Shown in pieces: positions 44,730 to 53,548 of a stretch of 64,000 nt of DNA. Each line of letters opens with the position of its first letter. Position 1 is the first letter of the stretch. The position numbers and the translations under genes were made by a program. Source of the DNA: Rhodococcus qingshengii JCM 15477 (GTDB lineage: Bacteria > Actinomycetota > Actinomycetes > Mycobacteriales > Mycobacteriaceae); NCBI RefSeq assembly GCF_023221595.1, contig NZ_CP096563.1, positions 2,090,501 through 2,154,500 on the forward strand, in the 5' to 3' direction. The notes beneath the pieces were generated by a model, which worked only from the letters and a program-made list of their open reading frames with translations, was not told where the DNA came from and searched no databases.

Positions 44730-45899
44730 TCAGCGACAAAGGGCGATATCCACCGCGTGTTCGAGTTTTCTCCGGGTGGCGTCGTCGACTACTTGCATGC
44801 TGACCGCGATGTTCGCTTCGCGTCCGTCGTCGGTAGCGCCCCCGCGTGTCTCGTATCCAGGGAAACTGCCGCCGTGGCTCCAGGACAGGCCGCCACACGG
44901 TAGCGGGCGGCTGACCAATCCAAGTCCGTAGCGGGCATCGGGTCCGAAGGTTTCCTCCGCGGGGACGGTAGTGCGCATCTGGTCGAGTTGGGCTGCGGGG
45001 AGCAGTCGTCCGTCGAGGAGTGCGTGGAGAAACTGGTTGAGGTCCGAGGTGGTGGAGATCAATTGCCCTGCGGCCCATCCCCACGAGGGGTCTATCTCTG
45101 TGATGTCGACGGGAGGCGCGTCCGATGACTCCCGGTAGTAGCCGCGGGGGTGAAGTTCCGAGATCTTCTCGTCGTATGGTTCAGGAAAGTATGTGTGCTG
45201 CAGATCGATCGGCGCGAAGATTCGCCGGTTCATCTCCTCGGCGAGGGGTTTTTCAGTGATCTTCTGTACGAGTAGGCCAGCGAGGACGTAGTTGGTGTTG
45301 CTGTACTTCCAACTCGTTCCGGGGGCGAAGTCGGCAGGATGTTCGAGCGCGATGTCGAGAAGTTCGCGTGGGTCGTAATATCGGACTTCGTCTTCCAGGT
45401 AGTTGCTGTAGTTGGGGAGTCCGCTGGTGTGTTGGAGGAGTTGGCGGATGGTGATGTTGTGGCCGTCGATCCCGTCTCCGCGGACGAGTCCGGGTAGGTA
45501 GGTCTCGATGGGGGTGTCGAGTTCGATCTTTCCTTCGGCGACCAGTTGCAGGACCACTACTGCGGTGAAGGTTTTGGTGTTGCTGCCGATTCGTATCTGG
45601 CCGTTGGGGGGTACCTCTGATCCGGTGGTCAGGTCACCGACTCCTGCGGTGTAGTTGTGGGAGTTGCCGTTTCGGTCTTGGATGCTTGCGAGGGCGGCGG
45701 GTAGTCCGTCCTCGCTCACCAGTGCGTCGAGTGAGTGTTGAACCGCATCGTGCCGCGCAGCGACGGTATCGGCGGACGACGAGCACGCACCGAGGGTGAC
45801 CACGCTGAGAGTCATTGCGACGGAACAGAGGGCGCGGTGCCGTTTCCGGCTTTGTCTTTGGGGTGAGGGAGGCTGGCCCTGTCGACTGTGGCGGCGCAT
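44730..45899 (-). CDS. Beta-lactamase-fold serine hydrolase lipoprotein (copy 3)
   Basis: 389 residues from ATG 45899; the ribosome-binding site and the sequence around the start (AGTTCTACTGATG) are nearly those of copy 1. Lipobox TLGAC. Motifs GSNTKTFTA, KYSNTNYVLA and SWSHGGSFPG. It carries the second copy of the identical 309-bp tract. It is divergent from the two-component genes at 46045, which leaves a 145-base gap that could hold a shared control region. Confidence 0.88.
   Translation of the reverse strand: MRRHSRQGQPPSPQRQSRKRHRALCSVAMTLSVVTLGACSSSADTVAARHDAVQHSLDALVSEDGLPAALASIQDRNGNSHNYTAGVGDLTTGSEVPPNGQIRIGSNTKTFTAVVVLQLVAEGKIELDTPIETYLPGLVRGDGIDGHNITIRQLLQHTSGLPNYSNYLEDEVRYYDPRELLDIALEHPADFAPGTSWKYSNTNYVLAGLLVQKITEKPLAEEMNRRIFAPIDLQHTYFPEPYDEKISELHPRGYYRESSDAPPVDITEIDPSWGWAAGQLISTTSDLNQFLHALLDGRLLPAAQLDQMRTTVPAEETFGPDARYGLGLVSRPLPCGGLSWSHGGSFPGYETRGGATDDGREANIAVSMQVVDDATRRKLEHAVDIALCR
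45414..45722. repeat. 309-bp tract identical to 42708-43016
   Basis: Second copy of the perfect repeat, offset by exactly 2706 bases in the same orientation; the first differing bases on either side are C versus T (43017/45723) and the bases before 42708/45414. Confidence 0.9.
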
Positions 45900-46044
45900 C
45901 AGTAGAACTCCTTGGAGAGATTGATCGGTCTGGACACGATCCTGTCTGCTGGAGGATTGGTCGCGCATCGCTCCGACGCGGGAAAACCATCTCCCTCGAT
46001 CGGGGGAGGCCATCGCCGAGCGGCCCAGTCATACTTGTCGAATC

Positions 46045-47286
46045 ATGATCACAGGACTACGACCGCTGATGCGGGGCTCTACATACTCAGCTGTACTTTT
46101 CGCCTTTTGTGGTGTGTTGGCAAGCCTGCCACTTCTGGTGGTTGCGATGTTGCCTGCTCTCGCGTGGCAATCCGCACCCGAGTTCGTCCGGGTGCTTTCG
46201 GTCCTGCTCATATGGGTGACTTTGGTAGGAGCACTCGGCCTGGTGCATCCTGTGCGACGCGCGCTCATCGTTACTGCCCGCCGACTGCTGCAGGTGTCGC
46301 TGCCGAGTCCAGCGCTCGGACACCGTACTCCTAACCTCTCGGACATTGATCGCTGGCGGGCCCCGCTCTGGATTGTCCTGCATGTCATGGTGGGTTGGCT
46401 GGCGGCGCTCGCGACCAGCGTCCTTTTCATCATGGGGATTTCGCTCCCGGGGAACTGGTTCGGCGGCACGGCGCGAATCAGTCTGTTCGATACGTCGGTT
46501 GACGTGACGGGTGGATGGACCTGGATCGTGGCGGCCGGCTGCCTCCTGCTTGCGGTAGGAATTTGTGTCCTGGTGGCAACACTGCTGAGATGGCTGGCGC
46601 CACGACTGTTGGGGCCGTCCACGGCTGAACGGCTCGCGCTGGCGGAAGAACGTGAACTGCAACTGGCCGAACGTAATCGGGTCGCTCACGAGTTGCACGA
46701 CTCGATCGGACACACGCTCACCGCCGCCACGATCCAGGCGGCGGTGGCCGGCGAGGTGCTTGCCTCCGATCCTGCCGCGGCGAGGGCCGCCATGCGTAGC
46801 ATCGAGGAGTCGACACGGGCAGCGCTCGAGGACCTGGACTACGTACTGGGTGTACTTCGCGAGGAGAGGCCTGGGGCTGTACCTTCTCGGACGCTGTCGG
46901 ACTTGCCTGCGTTAATTGATCGGTTGCGGCATGCGGGGGCGGTTGTGGAGGTGAACCTGTCGGGTGACCTTTCACAGATCCAGGGGACACTCTCTCGCGC
47001 GGCGTACCGGATCCTGCAAGAGGGGACGACCAATGCTCTGCGGCACGGGGACAGCGGGCCGATCGAAATCACGGTGGCAGTCGGCTCGGAGAGCGTCGAG
47101 CTCAGAGTGGTCAACAGCATCGGGGCAGTGACCGGGGGAAAGGCAGACGTAGTTCGAAGATCAGGGCGCGGCCTGGCAGGTTTGGCCGAGCGCGTGCGAC
47201 TCTTGAACGGTGAGTTCAAGGCTGGACCGGACGGAGCCCAGGGCTGGCGATTGAGTGTTCAGTTGCCGGTACGGGTGGCACGATGA
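46045..47286 (+). CDS. NarL-type sensor histidine kinase
   Basis: 413 residues, ATG 46045. About four membrane helices in the first 180 residues, then a HisKA_3 domain with RVAHELHDSIGHTLTAA (His218) and an ATPase part ending GRGLAGLAERVRLLNGEF. The sensor has little extracellular sequence, so the signal is probably sensed in the membrane, as in LiaS/DesK-like kinases. The end overlaps the regulator gene by four bases. It is divergent from the three serine hydrolase lipoprotein genes, which are attractive targets. Confidence 0.9.
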   Translation: MITGLRPLMRGSTYSAVLFAFCGVLASLPLLVVAMLPALAWQSAPEFVRVLSVLLIWVTLVGALGLVHPVRRALIVTARRLLQVSLPSPALGHRTPNLSDIDRWRAPLWIVLHVMVGWLAALATSVLFIMGISLPGNWFGGTARISLFDTSVDVTGGWTWIVAAGCLLLAVGICVLVATLLRWLAPRLLGPSTAERLALAEERELQLAERNRVAHELHDSIGHTLTAATIQAAVAGEVLASDPAAARAAMRSIEESTRAALEDLDYVLGVLREERPGAVPSRTLSDLPALIDRLRHAGAVVEVNLSGDLSQIQGTLSRAAYRILQEGTTNALRHGDSGPIEITVAVGSESVELRVVNSIGAVTGGKADVVRRSGRGLAGLAERVRLLNGEFKAGPDGAQGWRLSVQLPVRVAR

Positions 47287-48011
47287 CCGAAGCCAATTGG
47301 AGTGAGGACGCCGCCAAACCTGCAAGCATGCCAGTCACCCTGCTGATTGCGGATGACGACGACGTTACCCGCAGCGGCCTGCGTATGCTGCTCGCAGCTC
47401 AGCCCGGGATTGTGGTCGTCGGCGAGGCTTCCGACGGTATCGAAGCAGTGGAGCTTTCGCGGCAACTTCGTCCGGATGTGGTGCTGATGGACGTGCGGAT
47501 GCCGCTGCGCAACGGAATAGAGGCAACTCGGCACCTCCAGGCCGAGTGCACCGAACCGCCGAAAGTCTTGGTAATCACCACTTTCGAAAACGATGGCTAC
47601 GTCACGGCCGCACTCAGTGCGGGCGCGAGTGGCTTCGTGCTGAAGCGGCTCCCAGTCCCGCAGATCGCAGCGGCAGTACGTGTGGTGGCGGCGGGCGAAG
47701 TGATCCTGTTCCCTGCCGCGCTACGCCGGATGGTTACGCCCCGCCCGTTGGTCTCCGCTGAGGCGTTCCCGAATGCAGCGCTGACAGCAAAGGAGGAAGA
47801 GGTATTGCGGTTGATGGCCACCGGGCTGTGCAACTCGGATATTGCTCAGGTTCTGGTTGTGAGCCTGGAGACAGTGAAAACGCATGTCGGGAACGTGCTG
47901 GCAAAGCTCGGTGCTCAGAATCGGACGCACGCTGTCGTCATCGCCTACGAGTCTGGTCTGGTGGTCCCGGGGTCAGGCACCGATACGGAACCCTGTGCAA
48001 CTGGCGGTTGA
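47283..48011 (+). CDS. LuxR/NarL-type response regulator
   Basis: 242 residues, ATG overlapping the kinase stop. Receiver domain with IADDDDVTRSG, the phospho-acceptor in DVVLMDVRMPLRNG (Asp70) and FVLKRLPV (lysine). C-terminal LuxR domain LTAKEEEVLRLMATGLCNSDIAQVL. It should be phosphorylated by the preceding kinase and may control the divergent lipoprotein genes. The target site was not found. Confidence 0.9.
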   Translation: MTEANWSEDAAKPASMPVTLLIADDDDVTRSGLRMLLAAQPGIVVVGEASDGIEAVELSRQLRPDVVLMDVRMPLRNGIEATRHLQAECTEPPKVLVITTFENDGYVTAALSAGASGFVLKRLPVPQIAAAVRVVAAGEVILFPAALRRMVTPRPLVSAEAFPNAALTAKEEEVLRLMATGLCNSDIAQVLVVSLETVKTHVGNVLAKLGAQNRTHAVVIAYESGLVVPGSGTDTEPCATGG

Positions 48012-48107
48012 TTGCTTTTGTCAGCGTGACCCGGTGAGGATTCGCCGACTGAACCTACAGATCCGTTCCTCTTGCCGAAACGCTCCGAGGCGAAGTCACA
48101 CCACCGG

Positions 48108-50102
48108 TCACCAGTGCGTACCGGGCACGAGTCGGGCGGCACGACGGCCGAGTTTGCGGATGCGCGAGCGCGAGTGGTGCTGTCGCGTCGGTGTTGCCGG
48201 AGCGTCTGCCGGAGTTTCCTTGTCTACCTGACCCTTTGCCGCCGGAGAGTCGGGGAATGCCTGGTACATCTGGTTGAGAATTCGGTCCTTGGTGTGCGGT
48301 GCGAACAGGGTTCCCAGATCGCCCAGGGTTCCGAGTGGTACGTCGATGCGTTTGGGACGGTCGATCAGCGCGCGGATCACCATTGCCGCAGCCTTTTCCG
48401 GGCTGGTGATCGGGCCGTTGTTGTATTCGCCGGTCGGAGCGATCATCGGTGTTTCGACCAGCGGCATGTGGATGGTCGTGAAAGTGATTCCGTCCGCCAG
48501 GGTTTCAGAGGCGGCTACGTCCGAGAAACCGTCGAGGGCGGCCTTGCTCGCCACGTAGGCCGAGAATCTAGGCGTTGCCGCCTGGACTCCCGCGCTGCTG
48601 ATGTTCACGATGTGGCCGAAGCGGCGAGAACGCATGGTCGGTAACAAGGCGAGCACCAATCGCACAGCGCCGAAGTAGTTCACGGCCATCGTTCGTTCGT
48701 AGTCGTGGAAACGATCAGTGGAGTGGTAAATGCCGCGCCGGATGGATCGGCCGGCGTTGTTTACCAACATGTCTACGTGATCGTGTTCTGTCAGAATGCT
48801 TTTGATCGTGTGCTGGACCGACTCGTGGTCGGTGATGTCGCAGGGGTAACCGAACGCCTTGCCTCCGGCTGATCGAATCTCCTGTACTGCGGCATCGAGT
48901 TCGTCGGTGCGGCGTGCGATCAGGAGAACGGTGGCGCCCTTCTGAGCGGCGGCAATGGCCGATGCCTTGCCGATTCCGGAAGAGCCTCCGGTGATCAGAA
49001 CGATCCGACCCACGAGTGGTCCTTCGGGACTGTTACGTCGTGCGCGATTGGGATCGAGGTTTGCGCGCCAGTACTTCCACAACACAGTGGAGTACGACCC
49101 GAACTCGGGGACCGCCAGTCCCGATCCGGCCAGGGCGGCAACGGTTCTCTCCGAGGTGAAGGTCGGCGCCATCGTCATGTTGTCGAGCAATGCTGCAGGC
49201 ATGCCGATGCGATCGAGGAAGACCTTCCGTGCCGATTCTGCCGAGTCCATCGGCAAGGGCGAGACAAAGGGTTTGGCGATCACGCCCGGAAGGCTGAGTG
49301 CGGGCCGGGGTGCTCCGGCGGCCTTGGCGAGTCCGGCATAGATTTCGCGTACCGGTTGAGGTTTCGGATTCACGAGATGGAATGCTTCGCCGTCGTGGCC
49401 GGGCGCGTGCATCAATTCGACGAGGGCGGCGGCTACGTAATCGACGGGCACCATATTGGTTGCGCCGAGGTTGGGGATCGGGACGGGGAGTGCTGCAGGT
49501 AGTTTCGCGAGTAGCGCCAGTCCTGGAAACAAGTAGTACGGACCGTCGATCTTGTCCATCTCCCCGGTGACGGAGTTGCCGACCACGGCAGACGGCCGAT
49601 AAACACGCCAGGTGAGGCCTTCTCGTTCTCGAACGAGCTTCTCGGCCTCGAACTTGGTTCGGTGGTAGGGCGTCGGAAAGCCTTGGCCGCAATCGAAATC
49701 GGTCTCGCTGAACGTGCCCGGATAGTCGCCTGCGACTGCGACCGATGACACGTGATGAAGGGTGGCTCCCAGTTTCGCAGCAAGTTCGACCACGGAGCGT
49801 GTGCCCTCGACATTCGTCGAAGCCTGCTCGTCTCCGGCGGTGATGTCGTAGATCGCGCCGAGGTGAAGGACGTGGTCGGCAGGTGGGGGAGAATCGATGC
49901 CCAGCCCAGGCTCGGTCAGATCTCCAATGAGCGGATGCACGCGATCGCCGCCGGGAATTGCCGACACCTGTTCTTCGAGTTTGGCGACAGAACCGGCTCT
50001 GACCAGCACATGGATCTGAGCAGTTTGATCACGCTCGAGCAGGAGTGGCAGTGCAGCTCGTCCGAGAAATCCGGTACCGCCAGTGACGATGTATGTGGCC
50101 AT
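48108..50102 (-). CDS. AcrA1-like two-domain fatty acyl-CoA/aldehyde reductase
   Basis: 664 residues. The N-terminal half is an extended SDR with IVTGGTGFLGRAALPLL and YHRTKFEAEKLV (Tyr-x3-Lys). The C-terminal half (from about residue 370) is a classical SDR with LITGGSSGIGKASAIAAAQKG, ISSAGVQ and YVASKAALDGF. This double arrangement is that of the mycobacterial AcrA1/FcoT-type acyl-CoA reductases (Rv3391-like) involved in wax or mycolate-type lipid metabolism. The reductase should give the aldehyde or alcohol from acyl-CoA with NADPH. A basic tail (RSRIRKLGRRAARLVPG) follows. Convergent with the response regulator. Confidence 0.85.
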   Translation of the reverse strand: MATYIVTGGTGFLGRAALPLLLERDQTAQIHVLVRAGSVAKLEEQVSAIPGGDRVHPLIGDLTEPGLGIDSPPPADHVLHLGAIYDITAGDEQASTNVEGTRSVVELAAKLGATLHHVSSVAVAGDYPGTFSETDFDCGQGFPTPYHRTKFEAEKLVREREGLTWRVYRPSAVVGNSVTGEMDKIDGPYYLFPGLALLAKLPAALPVPIPNLGATNMVPVDYVAAALVELMHAPGHDGEAFHLVNPKPQPVREIYAGLAKAAGAPRPALSLPGVIAKPFVSPLPMDSAESARKVFLDRIGMPAALLDNMTMAPTFTSERTVAALAGSGLAVPEFGSYSTVLWKYWRANLDPNRARRNSPEGPLVGRIVLITGGSSGIGKASAIAAAQKGATVLLIARRTDELDAAVQEIRSAGGKAFGYPCDITDHESVQHTIKSILTEHDHVDMLVNNAGRSIRRGIYHSTDRFHDYERTMAVNYFGAVRLVLALLPTMRSRRFGHIVNISSAGVQAATPRFSAYVASKAALDGFSDVAASETLADGITFTTIHMPLVETPMIAPTGEYNNGPITSPEKAAAMVIRALIDRPKRIDVPLGTLGDLGTLFAPHTKDRILNQMYQAFPDSPAAKGQVDKETPADAPATPTRQHHSRSRIRKLGRRAARLVPGTHW

Positions 50103-50152
50103 AGTCGGTAACTTACTCCAAAGTAAGATCAGCGGCTAGAGGGAAACGAACA

Positions 50153-50275
50153 TCAATGCGTCATGACCCCGTCCTCGGCGTCGAAGTCGATGCCCGCGGA
50201 GATGATTCCGGAGAACAAGAACGCGACGGCAAGCGCAAGAGCGGGGATTGCAAGGATCCATTCGAAAATTGTCAT
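50153..50275 (-). CDS. Small 40-residue membrane protein
   Basis: 40 codons from ATG 50275, with GGAG upstream: MTIFEWILAIPALALAVAFL, then FSGIISAGIDFDAEDGVMTH. One helix with an acidic C-terminus. It is too short for usual gene callers. It lies 50 bases upstream of the acyl-CoA reductase gene on the same strand, so it may be co-expressed. No family recognised. Confidence 0.5.
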   Translation of the reverse strand: MTIFEWILAIPALALAVAFLFSGIISAGIDFDAEDGVMTH

Positions 50276-50332
50276 GCTCCAAGTCTGACGAAATCAGCTT
50301 CGGAGAACATCGCCCTGCGGAGCGATTTAGAC

Positions 50333-50368
50333 GATCGGGCAGTCATCCTCGAGGACGACTGCCCGATC
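50333..50368 (-). terminator. Inverted repeat, possible terminator
   Basis: GATCGGGCAGTC (50333-50344) and GACTGCCCGATC (50357-50368) are perfect 12-bp arms; the 12-base loop contains CCTCGAGG, which can pair with itself. It would stop transcription reading leftward from the 50560-51027 gene or the IS remnant. Confidence 0.5.
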
Positions 50369-50383
50369 AGGGAAATCCACTAG

Positions 50384-50559
50384 GTCTGTTGCTGAAGAGT
50401 TTCGGGCGCAGTGGGGTGCGCGCTCGTCCTTGCGTCGCGTGACGTGATTTCGGATGAGATGTGGGCGGCCGTTGTTCCGAGGGTGTGAAGGCCATGCTCC
50501 GTCCGCCAGTAGACCGGCGCACCATCGTCGAGGCGATGGAGTGGCCAGGCCGGCAAACC
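50384..50559 (+). mobile_element. IS5-family transposase remnant
   Basis: Translation at 50411-50488 gives LVLASRDVISDEMWAAVVP, the normal N-terminal start of IS5-type transposases, then a stop. Two frames over, 50491-50550 gives LRPPVDRRTIVEAMEWPG, which matches the next part of such proteins (R-x-x-D/H-R-x-I/V-V-E-A). The remainder of the transposase is missing. CTAG occurs at both edges (50380-50383 and 50560-50563), as expected for the target of this IS group, and the left edge reads GGTCTGTTGCTGAAGAG. It is a decayed, internally deleted copy. Confidence 0.6.
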
Positions 50560-51027
50560 CTAGGCCGGTTCAGCGCCCGACAAGTCCTCGACCGCATACG
50601 GGGTCGTTCCTTCGAACAGAACACCGATCCCGAAAGGATCGGCCATCTCGAGCCTTGACTCAGCGAACCGCAGCAGCCAGGTTCCGTCAGCCCAGATCAC
50701 CGCCTCAGGTTCGCCGAACAGTGACTCCGTGGCGTCCAACTCCACGAGTTCGGAGTGGCGGAGGCCGAACTGTGGCCCACGCAGCTGTTGACGCAGGTAA
50801 TCGGCGGCGACTTCGGCAAACTCACCGAACCGGGCCATCACGGTCGCAGCGAGCTCACACACCGCAGACTCCGGCACGGTGGCCGGCTCGATAACCAGAC
50901 TCACCGGCCTGGAGTCACCGACCCCCTGGACATCGATGATCGATGTCCAGCACGCCAACGAATCGTCCGAGTCGACACGCGAAAACACTGCTGAGCCGAC
51001 CACAACACTCTCAGGTAAGTCATCCAC
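50560..51027 (-). CDS. Hypothetical protein
   Basis: 155 residues, ATG 51027. An alternating charged and hydrophobic sequence with no membrane segment or signal peptide. Residues 100-145 (ESLFGEPEAVIWADGTWLLRFAESRLEMADPFGIGVLFEGTTP) suggest a small beta-rich domain, a pattern seen in bacterial immunity-type proteins, but I cannot name a family. The stop codon lies in the CTAG at the edge of the IS remnant, so the C-terminus could have been altered by the insertion. No partner toxin is near. Confidence 0.6.
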   Translation of the reverse strand: MDDLPESVVVGSAVFSRVDSDDSLACWTSIIDVQGVGDSRPVSLVIEPATVPESAVCELAATVMARFGEFAEVAADYLRQQLRGPQFGLRHSELVELDATESLFGEPEAVIWADGTWLLRFAESRLEMADPFGIGVLFEGTTPYAVEDLSGAEPA

Positions 51028-51094
51028 GACCCCTAGTCAAACACGGCTCTCCGCAGGATCCCAGGCACTCTTCAGTGACATGATCCAGTCGCGA

Positions 51095-53215
51095 TCAGTG
51101 GCCGATGCCGACCTTCGCGTGAACCTTTTTCAGCCACACAGGAGCCCACCAGTTCGCTTCGCCCATCAACTTCACGAGCGAGGGCACGAGCAACATGCGG
51201 ATGATGGTCGCGTCGACGATCAGCGCGACGATCATGCCGACGCCCAGGAACTTCATCACTGACAGCCCTGACATTGCGAAGGCCCCCGTCACCACTATCA
51301 GGAGTAAGGCGGCAGCCGTCACGATGCGGCCGGTGCGCTCGGTTCCGAACTTGACCGCTTCCTCTGTCGTCGCTCCCGCGTTCTTGGCCTCGACCATCCG
51401 TGACATCAGGAAAACCTCGTAGTCCGTGGACAATCCGAAGACCACCGCCAGGATGAGCACGACAAACGTCGCCTCCAGCGGAGTTTGACTGACCCCGAGG
51501 AGTTCGACGCCGTGTCCGTCCTGGAAGACGAAGGTGAGGACACCGAAGGTGGTCGCGAGACTCAGGGCTGCCATCAGCACCGCCTTGATCGGCAGCACCA
51601 CCGAACCGAACGCGAGGAACAACAGGATCAGGGTGGATCCGACCATGATGAGGATCATCACCGGTAGCCAGTGCAGGACGGCGTTGTTGCCGTCGTCGAC
51701 CATGGCTTGACCGCCGCCGACAAGCAGCACCGTTCCGTCGGGAGCGGAGATCGCACGCAGATCTGTCACTGCGGCGCTCTGTGATTGGGGTGTAGAGCCC
51801 TCGCTGTAGAGAGCCTGAACCGCGACGAGTTGATTGGTGCTCGCGACGACGGTCGCCTGACCGATGCCCTCGACTTGACCGGCGGACTCGGCGATCGCTG
51901 CACCTTCGGCCGGGGTGAGAGTGTTCCCGTCCTCGGCCTGAAGGATCATCGTTGCGCCGTTTCCGGTTTGCGGGAAGTCGTTGACCAACGTGTCCATTGC
52001 GACGCGAGCGGGGTCGTTGTCCGGTAGTGCGGTGTACGAGAGTTCTCCCAGCCGGGCGCCGAGCAGCGGCGAGGCCATCACGAGCAGCACGGCCACGATC
52101 GTCACCGAGACTGCGACCGGACGCTTCATCACCCACGTGACGACGCGGCCCCAGAACTTGCGCGAGCGTTCCTCGCCGCGTTGCGCCGCATCCTTGCGCC
52201 ATGTCAGGGCGTTGATGCGATGCCCCAGAATGGCAAGTAGCGCAGGCACAGCGGTCAGCGACAGGACGGCCGCGCTCAATACCGCAGCGATCGCGCCGAA
52301 GCCCAGAGACCGGATGACGGCCTGGGGGAATACGAGCATGCCGCTGAACGCACAGATCAGCAGTAGACCCGAGAACATGACGGTGCGACCCGCCGTCAGA
52401 ACTGTCCGCTGAGCAGCCGCTCCCGGGTCCGAGCCCGAATTCAGTTCTTCACGGAACCGACCGACCACGAACAGTCCGTAGTCGATGGCCAGTCCCAACC
52501 CGAGAAGAGAAGCGACGTTGATCGAGAACGAGGACACATCGGTGATCAGCGTGAGGATTCGCAGAACCGCCAAAGCACTCAGGACACTGAGTACACCCAC
52601 GAACACGGGCACGGCAGCAGCGACGATGCCGCCGAAGATGAAGACCAACAGCACCAGAGTGATCGGAATGGCGATGGCTTCGGCGACCACCAGGTCCTTC
52701 TCGAGCTTGGTGTTGAATGCGACGCCGACGACGGTGTTACCCGCGAATTGTGCCTCGGCACCTTCGACTTCGAGCTTCGGCAAGAGATCGGCGAAAGTGG
52801 CGGGCGTGACGCCCGAGTCCGGTGCCAACGTGATCGCAACGGCCGCCATGGATCCGTCGTTCGAGAGCAGGCTGGCCTTCGCTGCGGCGTCTGTTCCCCA
52901 ATACGATTTCACCGAAGCGGTCGGCACTTCGGTTTTGAATTGGTCGACGGCGGCTGTCACTGCCGGCCCGATGTCGTCCAGAGTCTTGCCGTCCGTGGGC
53001 GAGTAGATCGCGATGATGTCCGGGGTCTGCGGTCCGAGATTGTCTTCGATGATGTCGGCGACCTTCGCGGAGTCGCTGCCCGGATCGATGAAGCCGCCCT
53101 GGCTGAGCTTGCCGAACACTCCGAGTCCCCACACCCCACTGATGAGAACTATCAGAACCGCGAGGCTCAGTACCCACCATTTCCGGGCGACGACGGTTTG
53201 GGCCCAGCGTGTCAT
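51095..53215 (-). CDS. MMPL-family RND transporter
   Basis: 706 residues, ATG 53215. Two MMPL halves: helix 1 at about 15-32, an extracytoplasmic domain of about 140 residues, five helices to about residue 330, then a second similar unit with a long periplasmic part (about 390-520) and helices 520-680. Signature IDYGLFVVGRFREE and the later STDYEVFLMSRMVEA are those of MmpL transporters. In mycolate-producing bacteria such proteins export lipids or drugs. It lacks the large D3 domain of MmpL3. The substrate is unknown. Divergent from a cobalamin riboswitch. Confidence 0.9.
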   Translation of the reverse strand: MTRWAQTVVARKWWVLSLAVLIVLISGVWGLGVFGKLSQGGFIDPGSDSAKVADIIEDNLGPQTPDIIAIYSPTDGKTLDDIGPAVTAAVDQFKTEVPTASVKSYWGTDAAAKASLLSNDGSMAAVAITLAPDSGVTPATFADLLPKLEVEGAEAQFAGNTVVGVAFNTKLEKDLVVAEAIAIPITLVLLVFIFGGIVAAAVPVFVGVLSVLSALAVLRILTLITDVSSFSINVASLLGLGLAIDYGLFVVGRFREELNSGSDPGAAAQRTVLTAGRTVMFSGLLLICAFSGMLVFPQAVIRSLGFGAIAAVLSAAVLSLTAVPALLAILGHRINALTWRKDAAQRGEERSRKFWGRVVTWVMKRPVAVSVTIVAVLLVMASPLLGARLGELSYTALPDNDPARVAMDTLVNDFPQTGNGATMILQAEDGNTLTPAEGAAIAESAGQVEGIGQATVVASTNQLVAVQALYSEGSTPQSQSAAVTDLRAISAPDGTVLLVGGGQAMVDDGNNAVLHWLPVMILIMVGSTLILLFLAFGSVVLPIKAVLMAALSLATTFGVLTFVFQDGHGVELLGVSQTPLEATFVVLILAVVFGLSTDYEVFLMSRMVEAKNAGATTEEAVKFGTERTGRIVTAAALLLIVVTGAFAMSGLSVMKFLGVGMIVALIVDATIIRMLLVPSLVKLMGEANWWAPVWLKKVHAKVGIGH

Positions 53216-53284
53216 GTATCAACTCCGGTGTGTGGGGGCGTCTGGCCAGATCGACTGTAGTGGGCGTTTGGTCTTGAATCGGAA

Positions 53285-53425
53285 ACGTCATGCATACTGC
53301 TCGAAGCACTTGCAAGCCACGTGTGTGGGGGAAGCCGGTCCGAATCCGGCGCTGACCCGCAACGGTAGGTCGATTCTCGGTAGTCACCGAGTGTCGGCAA
53401 GCCCGATTACCCGCCGCGCGGTGTG
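53285..53425 (+). promoter_or_regulatory. Cobalamin (B12) riboswitch
   Basis: The core GGGGGAAGCCGGTCCGAATC followed by CGGCGCTGACCCGCAACGGT (about 53328-53366) is the conserved central region of cobalamin riboswitches. Downstream GGCAAGCCCGATTACCCGCC matches the 3' conserved part. Ends are approximate. It precedes the ABC transporter operon (first start 53549) by about 120 bases, room for a terminator or ribosome-site switch. High B12 should turn the operon off. Confidence 0.88.
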
Positions 53426-53548
53426 CGACATCCATTCGTCGTGGTCTACGAAAAGGAAGTCCAGCAGGAGCTCTGGCCGAGGATCAGCGTGCGGGCGGAG
53501 TTGTCTGTCGGATTCTCATTCGTGGCTCAGAGCCCTTACGAGGTCCCC

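Noticed and set aside
50560..51027. Immunity protein of a toxin system
   Set aside because: The fold pattern is only suggestive and no toxin gene is adjacent.
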